Shown here piece by piece: positions 47,602-58,680 of a DNA stretch of 64,000 bases. The stretch comes from Impatiens glandulifera. Taxonomy: Eukaryota > Streptophyta > Magnoliopsida > Ericales > Balsaminaceae. The stretch covers positions 35,775,522 through 35,839,521 of the forward strand of contig NC_061862.1 in NCBI RefSeq assembly GCF_907164915.1. Reading direction: 5' to 3'. Each line of letters opens with the position of its first letter. Position 1 is the first letter of the stretch. Position numbers and translations under genes: made by a program. The notes under the pieces were generated by a model that ran no database searches, was not told the DNA's origin, and worked only from the letters and a program-made list of their open reading frames with translations.

Positions 47602-48579
47602 TAGTATATTATCCATCATTTGAGTCATTTGACCTCTCACCACATCTGCCAAAGAGACCGAATATTTTCCTTTTCTCTTATTTGCTTCACGAGGACTATT
47701 CTTCCTCTTGTCTATGCCTTTGTCTGCTCAAGAAGCAAGGCAAGTCTCCTCAGAATCAATTATGTTTTATTCATCACCATTTTCTTACATTAACATACTC
47801 ATTAGGAAGCGCTCTTATATGCTTGCTAAACACATTTGTATTCACATATCTAAGGTTTGTCCTCAAATCATAATATGAACCTGCATCTTATATAATAAAT
47901 GGATACTTAATTAACACTAACAAATAATCATGTGTACTTATCAAACAACATTCAGACTGTCATCATACCTCATAACCAATAATATCACAAATTCTCTTGG
48001 CCAGGTGCATAGAAAGTGGTGTTGTTATATTCACATATGCCCAAGAATACATCATCAAATCGTGTCAAGATGGAGCCTAAATATTGAAGAACCAGCTTAA
48101 TAATGCATTCCTTCATGTTGAGAAACTTTTCAAATGTACCTAGAGGTGAAATTTTAGGGGAATTCAAATAAAGAAAAAAGAGATAATCCTATAATGAGGA
48201 AAGTGAAAGGATTAAAAGAGTACTCACAGTTATGATCATTCAATTGTATATTCCTCTCTCGACCTTTCAGATACTTTTCATATATCTGAATCTTCTTGAA
48301 GATAAAGTGAGAAGGCAACACACTTTCTGCTTCGTTCACTTCGTACTCCATCACCCTGTGTAGATTGACCAAAGACGATTTGTCTTTTGACATCGAGAAG
48401 TCATAGAAAATATATATTTCTTTTGAGTGTGAGCTTAATAGAATATAATTAACATAACAACTTAATCTCCCCTTAGAAGAAATTAGTAATATGGAACACA
48501 ATTTTTTGTTGCTACCAAATTTTAAAATCACGTAATGCTTACATTTTCTACTTAAAATCAGAATTACAATAAGATGTAA
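47602..48579 (-). pseudogene. 978-bp unit 1: unrecognised exon-like sequence (minus strand)
   Basis: On the minus strand an ATG at 48351 opens an exon to 48228 (donor GTGAGT). A short intron ends CCTCTAG, a second exon runs 48139-47969 (donor GTATGA), and a third begins after GATGCAG at 47880. Spliced, the first two exons give MEYEVNEAESVLPSHF to TRFDDVFLGICEY, about 95 residues before a TGA inside exon 2. The third exon region, read without frame, is Lys/Arg-rich. I do not recognise the family. Good splice signals and order suggest a piece of a real spliced gene; the stop suggests a pseudogene. Confidence 0.45.
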
Positions 48580-49545
48580 TAGTATTTTATCCATCATTTG
48601 AGTAATTTGACTTCTCTCCACATCTGCCAAAGAGACTAGACATTTCCCTTTTCTCTTATTTGCTTCACGAGGACTCTTCTTCCTCTTGTCTTTGCCTTTG
48701 TCTACTGAAGAAGGGAGACAAGTCTCCTTATAATCAATTCTGGTTTATTCATCACCCTTTTTTTACATGAACATACTCGAAGCGCTCTTATCTTCTTGCT
48801 GAACGCATTTGTATTCACATATCTAAGGGTTGTCTTTAAATCATAATAGGGAACCCGCATCTTATATAATAAATGGATAATGAATTAACACTAACAAATA
48901 ATCATGTGTACTTATCAAACAACATTCAGACTATCATCATACCTCATGACCAGTAATATCACAAATTCTCTTGATCATGTGCATAGAAGGTGGTGTTGAT
49001 ATATTCACATCTGCCCAAGAATACAACATTAAAATGTGTCAAGATGGAGCCTAAATATTAAAAAACTAGCTTAATAATGCATTCCTTCATGTTGAGAAAC
49101 TTTTCAAATGTACCCGGAGGTGAAATTTTAGGGGAATTCAAATAAAGAAAAAAGAGAGAAATCCTATAATGAGGCAAGTGAAAGGATTAAAAGAGTACTC
49201 ATAATTAGGCTTATCCGGATGTTGATCCAATGTCTATTCCTCGCCTGGTCTTTCAGATATTTTTCATATATCTAAATCTTCTTGAAGCTAAGGTGAGAAG
49301 GAAACACAATTTCTACTTCATCACCTTGTGTAGATTCACCAAAGATGATTTATCTTTTGACATTGAGAATTCATTAAAAATATGGATTTCTTATGATTGT
49401 GAGCTTAATAGAATATATAACATAACATATGAATCACCCCTCGAAAAGAAATTAGTAATATGGAACACAATTTGGTGTGGCTACCAAATTTTAAAATCAC
49501 ATAATAATGTTGTTTTCTATTTAAAGTCAGAATTACAAAGAGATG
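48580..49545 (-). pseudogene. 978-bp unit 2: more degraded copy of unit 1
   Basis: Collinear with unit 1 from ATCCATCATTTGAG to GAATTACAAAGAGATG. The first exon start is disrupted (the Glu-rich start and Lys-Gly-Arg segment are changed). Exon 2 reads NMKECIIKLVF, a stop, YLGSILTHF, then the same TGA position as unit 1. The Lys-rich third segment is similar. Tandem head-to-tail arrangement. Confidence 0.5.
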
Positions 49546-49785
49546 TATGAACAGTTGTTCTCGCCAGCCTTGATGGAAAACCTAGGGACCGGCGGAGACA
49601 AAGTCTTGTACGAGGTTTTGGTGCACAATGCTTAAGGCGTGGAGTTTTTGGATGAACCTCATTATTTCTGCATTTAGGTCTTTAGATCTGTGGATCTTTG
49701 GCTGCTCTATTAAGAAGTCTTGGAGATCTTCGAGGAAGTACAATGGATTTCTCTTCATGATTCCCTCACCAAAAGCTTGTATGAA
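49546..49785. other. Flank of element D with a short direct repeat
   Basis: GATCTGTGGATCTTT to TTCCCTCACC (49687-49770) recurs beyond element D at 55075-55170. The two copies flank D but are not its target duplication. Confidence 0.6.
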
Positions 49786-49790
49786 CAGGG

Positions 49791-50379
49791 TGTTAGTTTC
49801 TTTAGTATAAATCTTTAATCCTTAAGTCTATAATCTGTATACTCTATGTCGATAAATCGAGATAAACTGTAATTGCGGAAAAGTACCTGGATCTTGAATG
49901 CAGAACGGTTCATTAAGCCGTTCTTCGTTATTCTCTTCTTCTTGATCTTCTCTTGATCTTGAATCTGGACCTGAATCTGAATGTGAATTTTCTTGTTCTG
50001 GATCTGGATCGGAATGTCAGATGTGGGTGGGGTTTAAGTCTTCCAACCCTATATCGATAGCCTTCTTCTTTAGTGTTCTTGAGAGATGAACATAAACCTT
50101 ATTGTTCGATGAGAGAAACAAATAGGTAGGCTATTTATATGGGTTGGGGACCTAGCCCTAATATACCCATTTATTATTCGGTCCATCAACGAAATAATAA
50201 ATGGTATTTCTGCTTCTACACAAATATATCCCCACATTTATTATAGATGTCTAAATAAGCCCCATAAGCTTTATACTTTAATAGATCACTTTAATTGGGC
50301 TTTAATCTTTATTATGATAACAACTAATATACAATTATTAAATAATATATGTACCCAAATATTGGAAATAATTCCAACA
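49791..50379 (-). mobile_element. 3' LTR of D (589 bp)
   Basis: It is TGTTGG...CTAACA on the minus strand. It holds a TATA-like CATATAAATAG on the minus strand (about 50131-50141) and a hairpin AGAACGG/CCGTTCT near 49902-49924. It retains a 28-bp segment (about 50055-50082) missing from the other LTR. Confidence 0.92.
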
Positions 50380-50390
50380 ATCTCCCAGGT
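50380..50390 (-). other. Polypurine tract of D
   Basis: Minus-strand CCTGGGAGATT directly before the 3' LTR; in the truncated copy the same place reads AAGTGGGAGAT. Confidence 0.8.
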
Positions 50391-50813
50391 CATATAATAT
50401 TTTCTTCAATTGTATATTATAACCTTAAGAGCTCAAAATATTGTTATCATTTCCAAATACATCTATATCAATCTCGTCCATCAATTATATCAACATAGGA
50501 TTAAAGCGATTTTTGTTACATTAGTTCGTAACTAAACCCTCAATAGTCACATATGTCAATACAATCAAATAACATAGATTAAACATGGGTGTGTAGTGTG
50601 GATTAACATGTAGTGTGATCTTTAACATGTCTAATACCAACTGGTCCTCCTTTATTCCTTATAGAGATCAATCTGAATAACTTTATAATCTTGATTTCTT
50701 TAAAAACTAAATCTTTAATTTCTTTAGAAACTGATTCTTTAATGTGCACATAAATTCCAAATTTTATCTATGCAAGCATCACAATACAAACTCCCACTAA
50801 AATTGTATATCAT

Positions 50814-51345
50814 CTAAATATGCAATATCCATATGAACAATATGTTCATGAAAGACTTCAGATAGCAAATATTTAGAGAACTGGTCTGTAATTTTAGAGT
50901 TTGTCCAAATATGCTCAATAGATAAGTAAACATTATGAATTCTTTATTTTCCAAGTAGTTCGGCTTAGTCGAACTCATATTACTCTTAAAGTAAAAGAAC
51001 TGCAAATTATTGTCACGTAATATCTTTAGTGGTCTTTCTATATCATTCATAATTTGCAACCCCGTGACAAAATTTTGCAGTCGGATTCTTTAATTGGATG
51101 CCACAAAACACCTAATAAATTCTGCCATCAACTTGAAATAATTCGAGTGTCTACTTAACACTCTTCCAAAAATTAATTCTTTAAACTAAAATGATGTGGG
51201 ACGAATTTTCGACTGTTTTAGTATCCAACAAAATTCGAATCAATATACCAAATGATCTCTATCCGATTCGATTTCACTATATGAGTATGTAATGTTTTGT
51301 TCTTAAAATATCACATTAGTTGTTTGGTTGCTTTCTTAATGATCC
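50814..51345 (-). pseudogene. RNase H remnant inside D
   Basis: Read on the minus strand across frame breaks: KKATKQLM (for WKAAKRVMRYL), YIDSNFVGY with NSRKF (for YSDSDFAG..SRKSTSG), then IERPLKILRDNN and MSSTKPNYLENKEF (for IERPLKIYCDNxAA and SSTKSKYIDIK). These are the signature blocks of copia RNase H, but the catalytic residues are mostly lost and stops are frequent. The truncated copy at 30926-31889 has the same decayed text. Confidence 0.75.
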
Positions 51346-51499
51346 AAACCAGGATCCTTCAAGTATTTGTCCAACATCATAAATATTCTTAATTTCTTGA
51401 TTCATATAATCTAGAGAATACATTAGACTCTTGTTTAAGGAGTCTTATGTATATATTTATTTTCAAGGCTGATCTTGAAGTACTTATGAGACTAAATTT

Positions 51500-51640
51500 G
51501 TCTCTAGATCTTTTAGAATATCCAATAATTAACATCTGATAAATTCTTTAGTCTAGTTTATTTTCTTTAGACCTATAAGGCCTGACCTTAACTGGACAAC
51601 CCCAAAAAGAATTTACTAGTTGTTTTAGTTGAATCTTTAT
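51500..51640 (-). pseudogene. Integrase C-terminal remnant inside D
   Basis: Minus strand reads GCPVKVRPYRSKENKLD, then RIYQMLIIGYSKRSR, matching the copia integrase end (WGCPxxVRPYxPxxKKLDxRTxxGYFIGY). Reverse transcriptase, which should lie between this and RNase H, is essentially missing. Confidence 0.7.
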
Positions 51641-54494
51641 TCCATATATAAGTTGTAATTCTTAACTCTTCCTTCTAAATGAATCAATTACATGAAGATA
51701 TTCCATAAATGTTGTTTCCAAATAAAAAAGTATCTAAAGTAGTTCTTTATTTCTTCATCTTTAATATGAATTGTCAATGCCCACGCCGATGTTTCTTTCA
51801 CCATCAATTGACTTTTGACAATTAACTCAACCGTACATCAACACATTTACTTTAGTAATACTGAAGTTACCATCAAATGTGTATGAGTACTGAAGTTAAA
51901 TTACTCTTAGAACAAACAAAACAAACTATAATATGTATTCTTTTATGCACCACTTTCTTTAGTAATTTTCTTATAAGTGCAATATCTGCAATTCTTACAA
52001 CTTTATTTCTTTATTATGTATTAAGGTATTTGCTAAGTGAACACTATTTATGTTATTTTTGTTTCAATCTTTTATTTTTCTTACACACAATTGATGTGAG
52101 TTCATATAGAGACTATGTCTCCCTTTAGACAATTACAATTCACATCAATTAACTTAAGTGTAAATAAGAAAATCCAAATTAGATGCATGAAAATACATTA
52201 TTGTAACTCTGACTTTAATGCATTACTTTTGAAACAAAATAAAACATATATTATTTATGAAATCTTTATTCTAATAATACCCTTAGCAATTTTAACCATT
52301 TTAGATATAATTCTTAAAAATACAACAAATTCTAAATATGTCTTAAAAATTATATTATATAAAATGAACTTAAGATGTTGACAAAAAAATAATCCGTATA
52401 AGCAGAAGTGTTAACTTGATTAGATAACAAAACAAATAAACAACCATACTCACAAAATTTTAATAATCACATAAATTCAAAATAATGGTACGTCTCATCA
52501 TAAGATACCAAACGCAATATTAATATTTAGTCTTTGGACATAAATATTAACTTGCAAACGGTACTCTTTTGTAGTAATCAAATATTAACAATAAGTCCTG
52601 TCAAATAATTGGTTATCTTTGGATATTCCAATTATTCACATGGCCCACCGAATAATTGTTACATATTTATTACCACATGTGCATAATGTTATTCTGACCA
52701 ATTATTTATCTTCCTTTGGGCCGATTAAATAGCATGAAATACATACACACTACCTTCTTAATTTATAAAACATATTAACCTTCACAAGATAGCCTACTTT
52801 GGTAGGATGTTGCTTCAATTAATTGATTTAATAAATTAATAAATTATGTACATACTTTAAGTGTGTAACTCGACCAATTATTAAACTTCCTTTTGTCCGA
52901 TTAATAATCGCATAGTTACAAACACAACCGTCTTAATCTTATAAAACAAATATGTTCTATAAATTAATAATTTGTACATTATTTAAATTTGTAATCCGAC
53001 CAATTATTAATCTTCCTTTGGGCCGATTAACAACCGCATAATTACAAATTTAAGTGGGCCTAAAATTATACCAAATTTTGAATGTGTTATTAATACCGAA
53101 AATCTGAATGTTGTTTTATGTATCAAAATTGCATAAATTCCATATGTGTTACACAAAACAAATAATTGTGATTTTACTAATTACTCAATTATTTCTTAAT
53201 ATCAATCAACACAATATATACATAAAGACCGAAATATGTATATATATTCGAATGTATAATATAACATGATTGATTATTCATTCAAATATAATAATAATAA
53301 TAAACAATTAAATAATCAATTACACAGATTACCCAAAATTCTAAATTTATCAATTATTAGGTTAATTGATTTCCTTAATTCTTGATAATTAACTTAATTC
53401 TTGATAAATAAGTTATTGATATTTATTTATTCTTTAATTATAAATTATTATTATTAATAAAATAATAATCTCTTTATTCTTGTCTTTTCTTAATTTCTGA
53501 ATATATTCTATACATTAATTACATTAATTAAGTCATAAATTAAATAGATTATTCATCCGTTTTTATAGGTATATATTAAAATTCCAGAATTTCATTCCAT
53601 ATTTTATTTATTCTTAATTGTATATAAATGTATTAATACAATAACAATTATTTGAGGAATAAATATTACTTCAATCTTTAACTAATTAAAATATTATTAC
53701 TATTATTTTAATTCCTTAAATTAATTATAATAATTAATTATTATTTCAAGAATTCCTTAATTCCTTATCTATTTATATAAACTTATATAATTAATATAAT
53801 TAGAATGATAATAAATTATTATTCTAAAATTCAAATTTCCTTAATTAATTCGTACTCAAAATATATATATATATATATATATAACCGAAATATATATAAT
53901 ATATTTATTAATATTTCTTTAATTTGAATTATTATTTTTAAATTAATAATTAAATCCAATTCTTGAAATAAAACTTTTCCATCTTCTTTATTCTTTATGA
54001 TTCTAAAACCGTTTATTCTTTATGATTTCTAAAAAATCGTTTAGATTTCTAGAGTCTTTAATTCTTTACTATAACATATACATCAAAATAATTTATTGTT
54101 TATAATTCAGTAAATAAAAACATATTTAATCAAGAACATTTATAAATGTCTATTCATATTATTTAATTAATAACAATTATATAACCTCAAATCAAATATA
54201 TATATATATATAATAGAATTAACTTATTCTTAATTATCTCTTTGTTTTATATATAATATTTAGTCTTATTTGACCCTAATTGTAAGTGAGAAACAAAAAT
54301 AAAACAAAATTAAACATGTTCAACTTCCTTATCCTTAAAATGAACATTCAATTCAATTTATTCAATTTCCTTATTCTGAATCTGTTTATTCAATGTGAAT
54401 ATACAGAAAATTTAATTGTTATTCATAATCTTGTTAACCAAATTCAACAATCTATCTTTATCCTTATTAAATCTCAATAAATCGACATAGAGAG
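51641..54494. other. Interior of D without recognisable coding sequence
   Basis: Very AT-rich, and both strands are full of stops. A block with GACCAATTATT and CTTCCTTTGGGCCGATTA recurs three times (52697, 52873, 52998) as degenerate repeats. A TA run lies at 53861-53882. Gag, protease and RT could not be found by eye. Confidence 0.6.
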
Positions 54495-54506
54495 GCTCTG
54501 ATACCA
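54495..54506 (-). other. Primer binding site of D
   Basis: GCTCTGATACCA on the plus strand, so TGGTATCAGAGC on the minus strand, two bases inside the 5' LTR. Perfect match to initiator Met tRNA. Confidence 0.93.
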
Positions 54507-54508
54507 AT

Positions 54509-55069
54509 TGTTAGTTTCTTTAGTCTAAATCTTTAATCCTTAAGTCTATAATCTGTATACTCTATGTCGATAAATCGAGATAAACTGTAATTGCGGAAAC
54601 GTACCTGGATCTTGAATGCAGAACGGTTCATTAAGCCGTTCTTCGTTATTCTCTTCTTCTTGATCTTCTCTTGATCTTGAATCTGGACCTGAATCTGAAT
54701 GTGGATTTTCTTGTTCTGGATCTGGATCGGAATGTCAGATGTGGGTGGGGTTTAAGTCTTCCAACCCTATATCGATAGCACATAAACCTTATTGTTCGAT
54801 GAGAGAAACAAATAGGTAGGCTATTTATATGGGTTGGGGACCTAGCCCTAATATACCCATTTATTATTCGGTCCATCAACGAAATAATAAATGGTATTTC
54901 TGCTTCTACTCAAATATATCCCCACATTTATTATAGATGTCTAAATAAGCCCCATAATCTTTATACTTTAATAGATCACTTTAATTGGGCTTTAATCTTT
55001 ATTATGATAACAACTAATATACAATTATTAAATAATATATGTACCCAAATATTGGAAATAATTCCAACA
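54509..55069 (-). mobile_element. 5' LTR of D (561 bp)
   Basis: Nearly identical to 49791-50379 but lacking 28 bp after ATCGATAGC. The 77-codon Arg/Ser-rich minus reading at 54646-54879 lies wholly in this LTR and is not a gene. Confidence 0.92.
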
Positions 55070-55074
55070 CAGGG

Positions 55075-55369
55075 ATCTGTGGATCTTTTACTACTATGTT
55101 AAGAAGTCTCGGAGATCTTCGAGGAATTACATATAACCTGACGATTCCTCTTCACGATTCCCTCACCAAAAACTAAAAAAAGGAAAGTGACATTACATAT
55201 AAATGGATGATTCCCTCACCAAATGCTCAAAAAGAAGACAATGACGCTACATATATCTGGAGCTCACAAGACCCACGAGATTTGAAAAATACTCGGATGA
55301 ACGTGGAAAGCGCGTATATGTCACCTCCAATTTTATTTCTTAAGCATTATTATATATATTGTCTTTCCA
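55075..55369. other. DNA between D and the B LTR end
   Basis: Begins with the second copy of GATCTGTGGATCTTT...CCCTCACC, which recurs partially again at 55207. No gene. Confidence 0.5.
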
Positions 55370-56071
55370 CTATCCAGTACACCACGATCTCATGAATATT
55401 CTCTGATGTACTAACCTGGAACTCATCCAACGGAAGGAGGACAAGTGTCCATTGAAGAAGATCTGAATGTTGTTGCGTCTTTGATATAAAAGAAGATCAA
55501 AGGAAAAACAGAAACAAGACTCGACTCCCTGGGTTCTCCTGAAAATTAAAAACTCTCTCTTTACAAATATATACTCAAGTTTTTGCCTTAGCATTTTCTG
55601 TGAGAGAAATTTCATACAAAGTATTGTATTAATCCTTACATCTGTGTGACTTCTGTAAGTTGAATATATAGTTTCTATTCAACAAATATTGTGTGAGCTA
55701 GGAGTTCAGAAACAGGAAGTGTTTAAGACCTGATTTCTGACTGGATTTGTGTAGAGGTGCTATTCAAATCAAATATTCTAGTGGAATCCTTCTCGAGGTC
55801 GATAAGAAGGGGTGACGTAGGAGAGTTTACTCCGAACATCCATAAACAAATTATGTGTCTTGTGTTCTTTTCATTTCGCATTATCCTACTCTTTATCTAT
55901 CGCTTCAAGTTTAAGCAAACAGTTCCGCACTTGATTTCGGTCAAGATTTTGTAACGACTTAGGAAGAATAGAAACATGTATTATCTTCTAACAGAGATAA
56001 TATCAAAGTGAAGGTTTTCGCGGTTAACAATACTCGGTCAACCCCTACTATTGTTGACTCCTTTCCTAATA
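55370..56071 (+). mobile_element. Right (3') LTR end of B
   Basis: The last 700 bp of the LTR, ending CCTTTCCTAATA (CTAACA with one change) against the target duplication GTGTG (56072-56076). It is the inverted counterpart of 40341 to about 41045 and the direct counterpart of about 42010-42217. It contains a TATA box and the GGGGTGACGTAGGAG leader block. Its U3 start is separated from it by inserted DNA including D. Confidence 0.85.
55485..55492 (+). promoter_or_regulatory. TATA box in the B LTR
   Basis: TATAAAAG with a GC-richer context, followed by a leader of about 580 bp to the LTR end. Confidence 0.65.
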
Positions 56072-56136
56072 GTGTGTTTGTCAAAAGGTACTCAAAAGAT
56101 GACTTCATTATTCTTCTTTTATATGTTGACGACTTG
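56072..56136 (+). pseudogene. Element A1 RT, continued after B
   Basis: After GTGTG it reads VCLSKGTQKMTSLFFFYMLTTC in the shifted frame; in the coding frame it gives CVFVKRYSKDDFIILLLYVDDL, ending at the YVDD active-site motif of RT. It is cut there by the LTR of element C. Confidence 0.82.
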
Positions 56137-56380
56137 TGTTAAAATTAATTTCTTGCAACCTCCACCATATTGATTAGATATTATTAGAAAATCTTAACAA
56201 TCAATTTCATTATTTTCTTATCTTTTTTTAAATCAATTATGAGTGAAACGTTAGAATTCTCATATTGATTAACAAAAAATTTCTAGCCTATATATTAAGA
56301 TTTTGTAATTCAATTCTAATAATCAAAACAATAATAAAATATTATTCTCTCTCAAAGTCTCTCTACAAAATATTTAAACA
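56137..56380 (+). mobile_element. 5' LTR (244 bp) of copia element C
   Basis: Starts TGTTAAAATT, ends TATTTAAACA, followed by a degenerate primer site (TTGTATTAGAGCC). It matches the truncated LTR at 60426. Confidence 0.82.
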
Positions 56381-56466
56381 TTTTGTATTAGAGCCTTCAG
56401 GTTCTACCTAATCCTCCAAGATATTTTCAATCCACAAAGCCTTCTACCAATCTATCCAAATTTATG

Positions 56467-57420
56467 GTCTTAACAAATATCAACCATCCCATTCTAGAGT
56501 TTAATGACGAAGATTATAGTTTCTAGTACGTGAAGATGAAGACTATCTTTCGATCTCTTAACCATTGGGAGATTATGGAGAATGGAGTGAATGAGCCAGA
56601 GGAAGAAACCGAACTCAATAAAGCAGACCTAAATGAACTAAAGCAGTCTCGTAAAGCTAACGCAAACACTCTTTCAATACTCCAAAGAACAGTCACTAAA
56701 ACAATATTTCCTACCGATACAACCAAAGAGGCATGGGAGATCTTGTAGAGTGAATTTCAATGAAATGTGAAAGTCAGATCAATTAAGCTCCAATCACTAC
56801 TTAGGGAATTCGAGAATGCCAAAAATGAAGGAGACAGAGACCCTGATGGAGTAATTGTCCAAAATCTTTGATTTGGTTAACCAGATGAAATCTTATGGTG
56901 AAGATGTCACAGACCAGAGAATGGTGCGAAAGATTCTCATATTCCTTCCTGAGAAATACAATCCCATCGTATCCATCATTGAAAAAATAAAGGATTTGTC
57001 AACACTCATAGTTCAAGAAGTGATGTCATCCTTAAAATCATTTGAGCAACGATTGTCTAGACACTCCTAAATGTCAATATAAAGTGCATTTCAGTAAAAA
57101 CTCAATACTAGTAACAACAAACGAGAGGATAACTCGAGTTCTAACTAGTCAAAAGGGGGAAGATGTTCAAGAGGACGAAGTGGACGTAGCTCAAAAGGCA
57201 AGTGAAAAGACAATACATCAATTTTCAATAACTGTAATAAGCCAAACCACTTAGAGAAGGACTATTGGTACAAAGGACAATCTAAATGCAACAAATATCA
57301 TTGATTTGGTCACCTCACCAAAGATTGCCGAAGTGGAAACACTCATCAAGCAAGTCAGTCTGAGGCAAATCAAAAAGCTCCGGAGACACACAGAACATTC
57401 TATGTGTGTCACATAGCTAG
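56467..57420 (+). pseudogene. Copia gag of element C, broken
   Basis: LNHWEIMENGVNEPEEE, TKEAWEIL (then a stop), IKLQSLLREFE, QRMVRKILIFLPEKY and a degraded zinc knuckle NNCNKPNHLEKDYW plus CNKYH, stop, FGHLTKDC. This is the gag of a second common copia lineage. At least three stops and one frameshift. Confidence 0.85.
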
Positions 57421-57740
57421 TGACAAAAAGAGAGGAGAATGGTTACTAGACAATAGATGCATCAACCACATGATGTCGACTTCAGAAATCTTCTCTGAGT
57501 TCGACAAAAGCATTAATGCCCTTATTTAGTTCGGGAAAAGAGAGCAAACAAAATTGAAAGGGCTTGCAAGGATCACCATCAAGACAAAGGAAGGGCCGAG
57601 CTATATTATCAATGTACTATGTGTGTCGAGCTTAAGCCAAAAACTACTCAGCCTTGGACAATTGGTGAAAATGGGTATAACCTCTACTTTAAAACAATGA
57701 GTGCATTACCTTTGATAGAAAAGATAATTCAAAGGTGTTC
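57421..57740 (+). pseudogene. Copia protease of element C, broken
   Basis: EWLLDNRCINHMMS stands where WLLDSGCSNHM is expected: the catalytic Asp is present but the DSG triad is DNR. KGLARITIKTKEG and VLCVSSLSQKLLSLGQL follow, as in copia proteases. Frame lost after about 57690. Confidence 0.8.
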
Positions 57741-58680
57741 ACCAAGATCAAAATGGTCAATCGAAGTTTCGCTCTTAACATCAATTATGTCGATTTAAAA
57801 GCTCATCGAGTTTCTACCTCGAATTACCGAACCTCAATGTTATGGCATCAACAACTTGGACATCTCAACTTCCAAAGTCTCAAGGAGTTGTCTGGCAAGA
57901 GTATGGTGAAAGGAATTCCTTGCATAGAAGAATAAACACATATATGAAGGATGTGCGTTCGGAAAGCACATTGACTTGTCCAAAAGGAGTATCATGTAGA
58001 GCTAAAGAAAAATTGGAACTTTTCCACACCGACGTTTGCGGACCAATGGACTCCCTTTCTCATGCTCAAAATATGTATTTTTCTATTCATCGATGACCAC
58101 ACTCGTATGACATAGGTCTATTTCATGAGACAAGAGTCCTAAGTATTTACGATATTTAAAAAGTTCAAGAGTCTCGTTAAAAACAAAGTAGATGCTTCAT
58201 CAAAACCCTACGAAGTGATAAAGACAATTAATACACTTCTAAGGAGTTTCACAAGTTTTGTGAAGAAAAATGAGTAAAATGAAAACTAACAGTAAGGTAC
58301 ACTCCTCAACAAAATGGTGTTACTAAGAGAAAAAATCAAACGATCATTGAAATGGCAAAATCAATTATTCACGAGAAAGGTTTATCCAAAACCTTCTGGG
58401 TTGAAGCAGTTTACACTACTATTTATCTATCCAATCGATATACAGCCATACCAAATAAGACTCCGTTTAAAGCATGAAGTGGTAGAAAACTATCGGTAAA
58501 CCGTTTCAAGATATTCGGAAGTATGTGCTATTCTTAAATCCCAAAAGTAAAACGAAGTTAATTTGACGAATTAAGCGAAAGATGTATTTTTGTTGGCTAT
58601 AGTACCATAAGAAAAGGCTATAGAGTGTTTAGCCTAAAATAATGTCAAGTTATTATCAATCGAGATGTTCAAGTTGATGA
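57741..58680 (+). pseudogene. Copia integrase of element C, broken
   Basis: MLWHQQLGHLNFQSLKEL gives the HHCC start. FHTDVCGPM (in frame as ELFHTDVCGPMDSLS), FIDDHTRMT, FKKFKSLVKNKV and, after several stops, LPKPSG-like text follow. The second acidic DNGGE block is lost. Decay is heavy. Confidence 0.8.

Larger units (their letters stand above)
49791..55069 (-). mobile_element. Complete element D: copia-derived, non-autonomous, minus strand
   Basis: Two LTRs (49791-50379 and 54509-55069) bound 4.1 kb and are flanked by the 5-bp duplication CAGGG (49786-49790 and 55070-55074). By eye the LTRs differ by five substitutions plus one 28-bp indel, so insertion is recent. On the minus strand the primer site is at 54506-54495 and the purine tract at 50390-50380. 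The interior has no intact ORF; only decayed integrase and RNase H traces of copia type are seen. It must have moved with proteins supplied by another element. Confidence 0.92.
40341..56071 (+). mobile_element. Composite insertion B with U5 at both ends (TSD GTGTG)
   Basis: Left flank ...ATTGTGTG and right flank GTGTGTTTGTC are contiguous A1 sequence overlapping by GTGTG, a 5-bp target duplication, so 40341 and 56071 are the two ends of one insertion. The left end (TGTTAGGAAAAG) is the reverse complement of the right end (CTTTCCTAATA). Order: minus LTR 40341-41941; minus purine tract and 73-bp unit to about 42005; plus U5 about 42010-42217; primer site; gag; pol tail; purine-tract array; plus LTR start; inserted DNA including D; plus LTR end about 55370-56071. 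Confidence 0.8.

Noticed and set aside
47602..48579. Possible RNA polymerase I subunit RPA43-like N-terminus in the 978-bp unit
   Set aside because: The likeness (GSILTRFDDVFLG) is a few residues only and the preceding exon does not fit.
54646..54879. Arg/Ser-rich minus-strand reading of 77 codons
   Set aside because: Lies wholly within the D LTR; the other LTR carries a deletion and no matching selection is visible.
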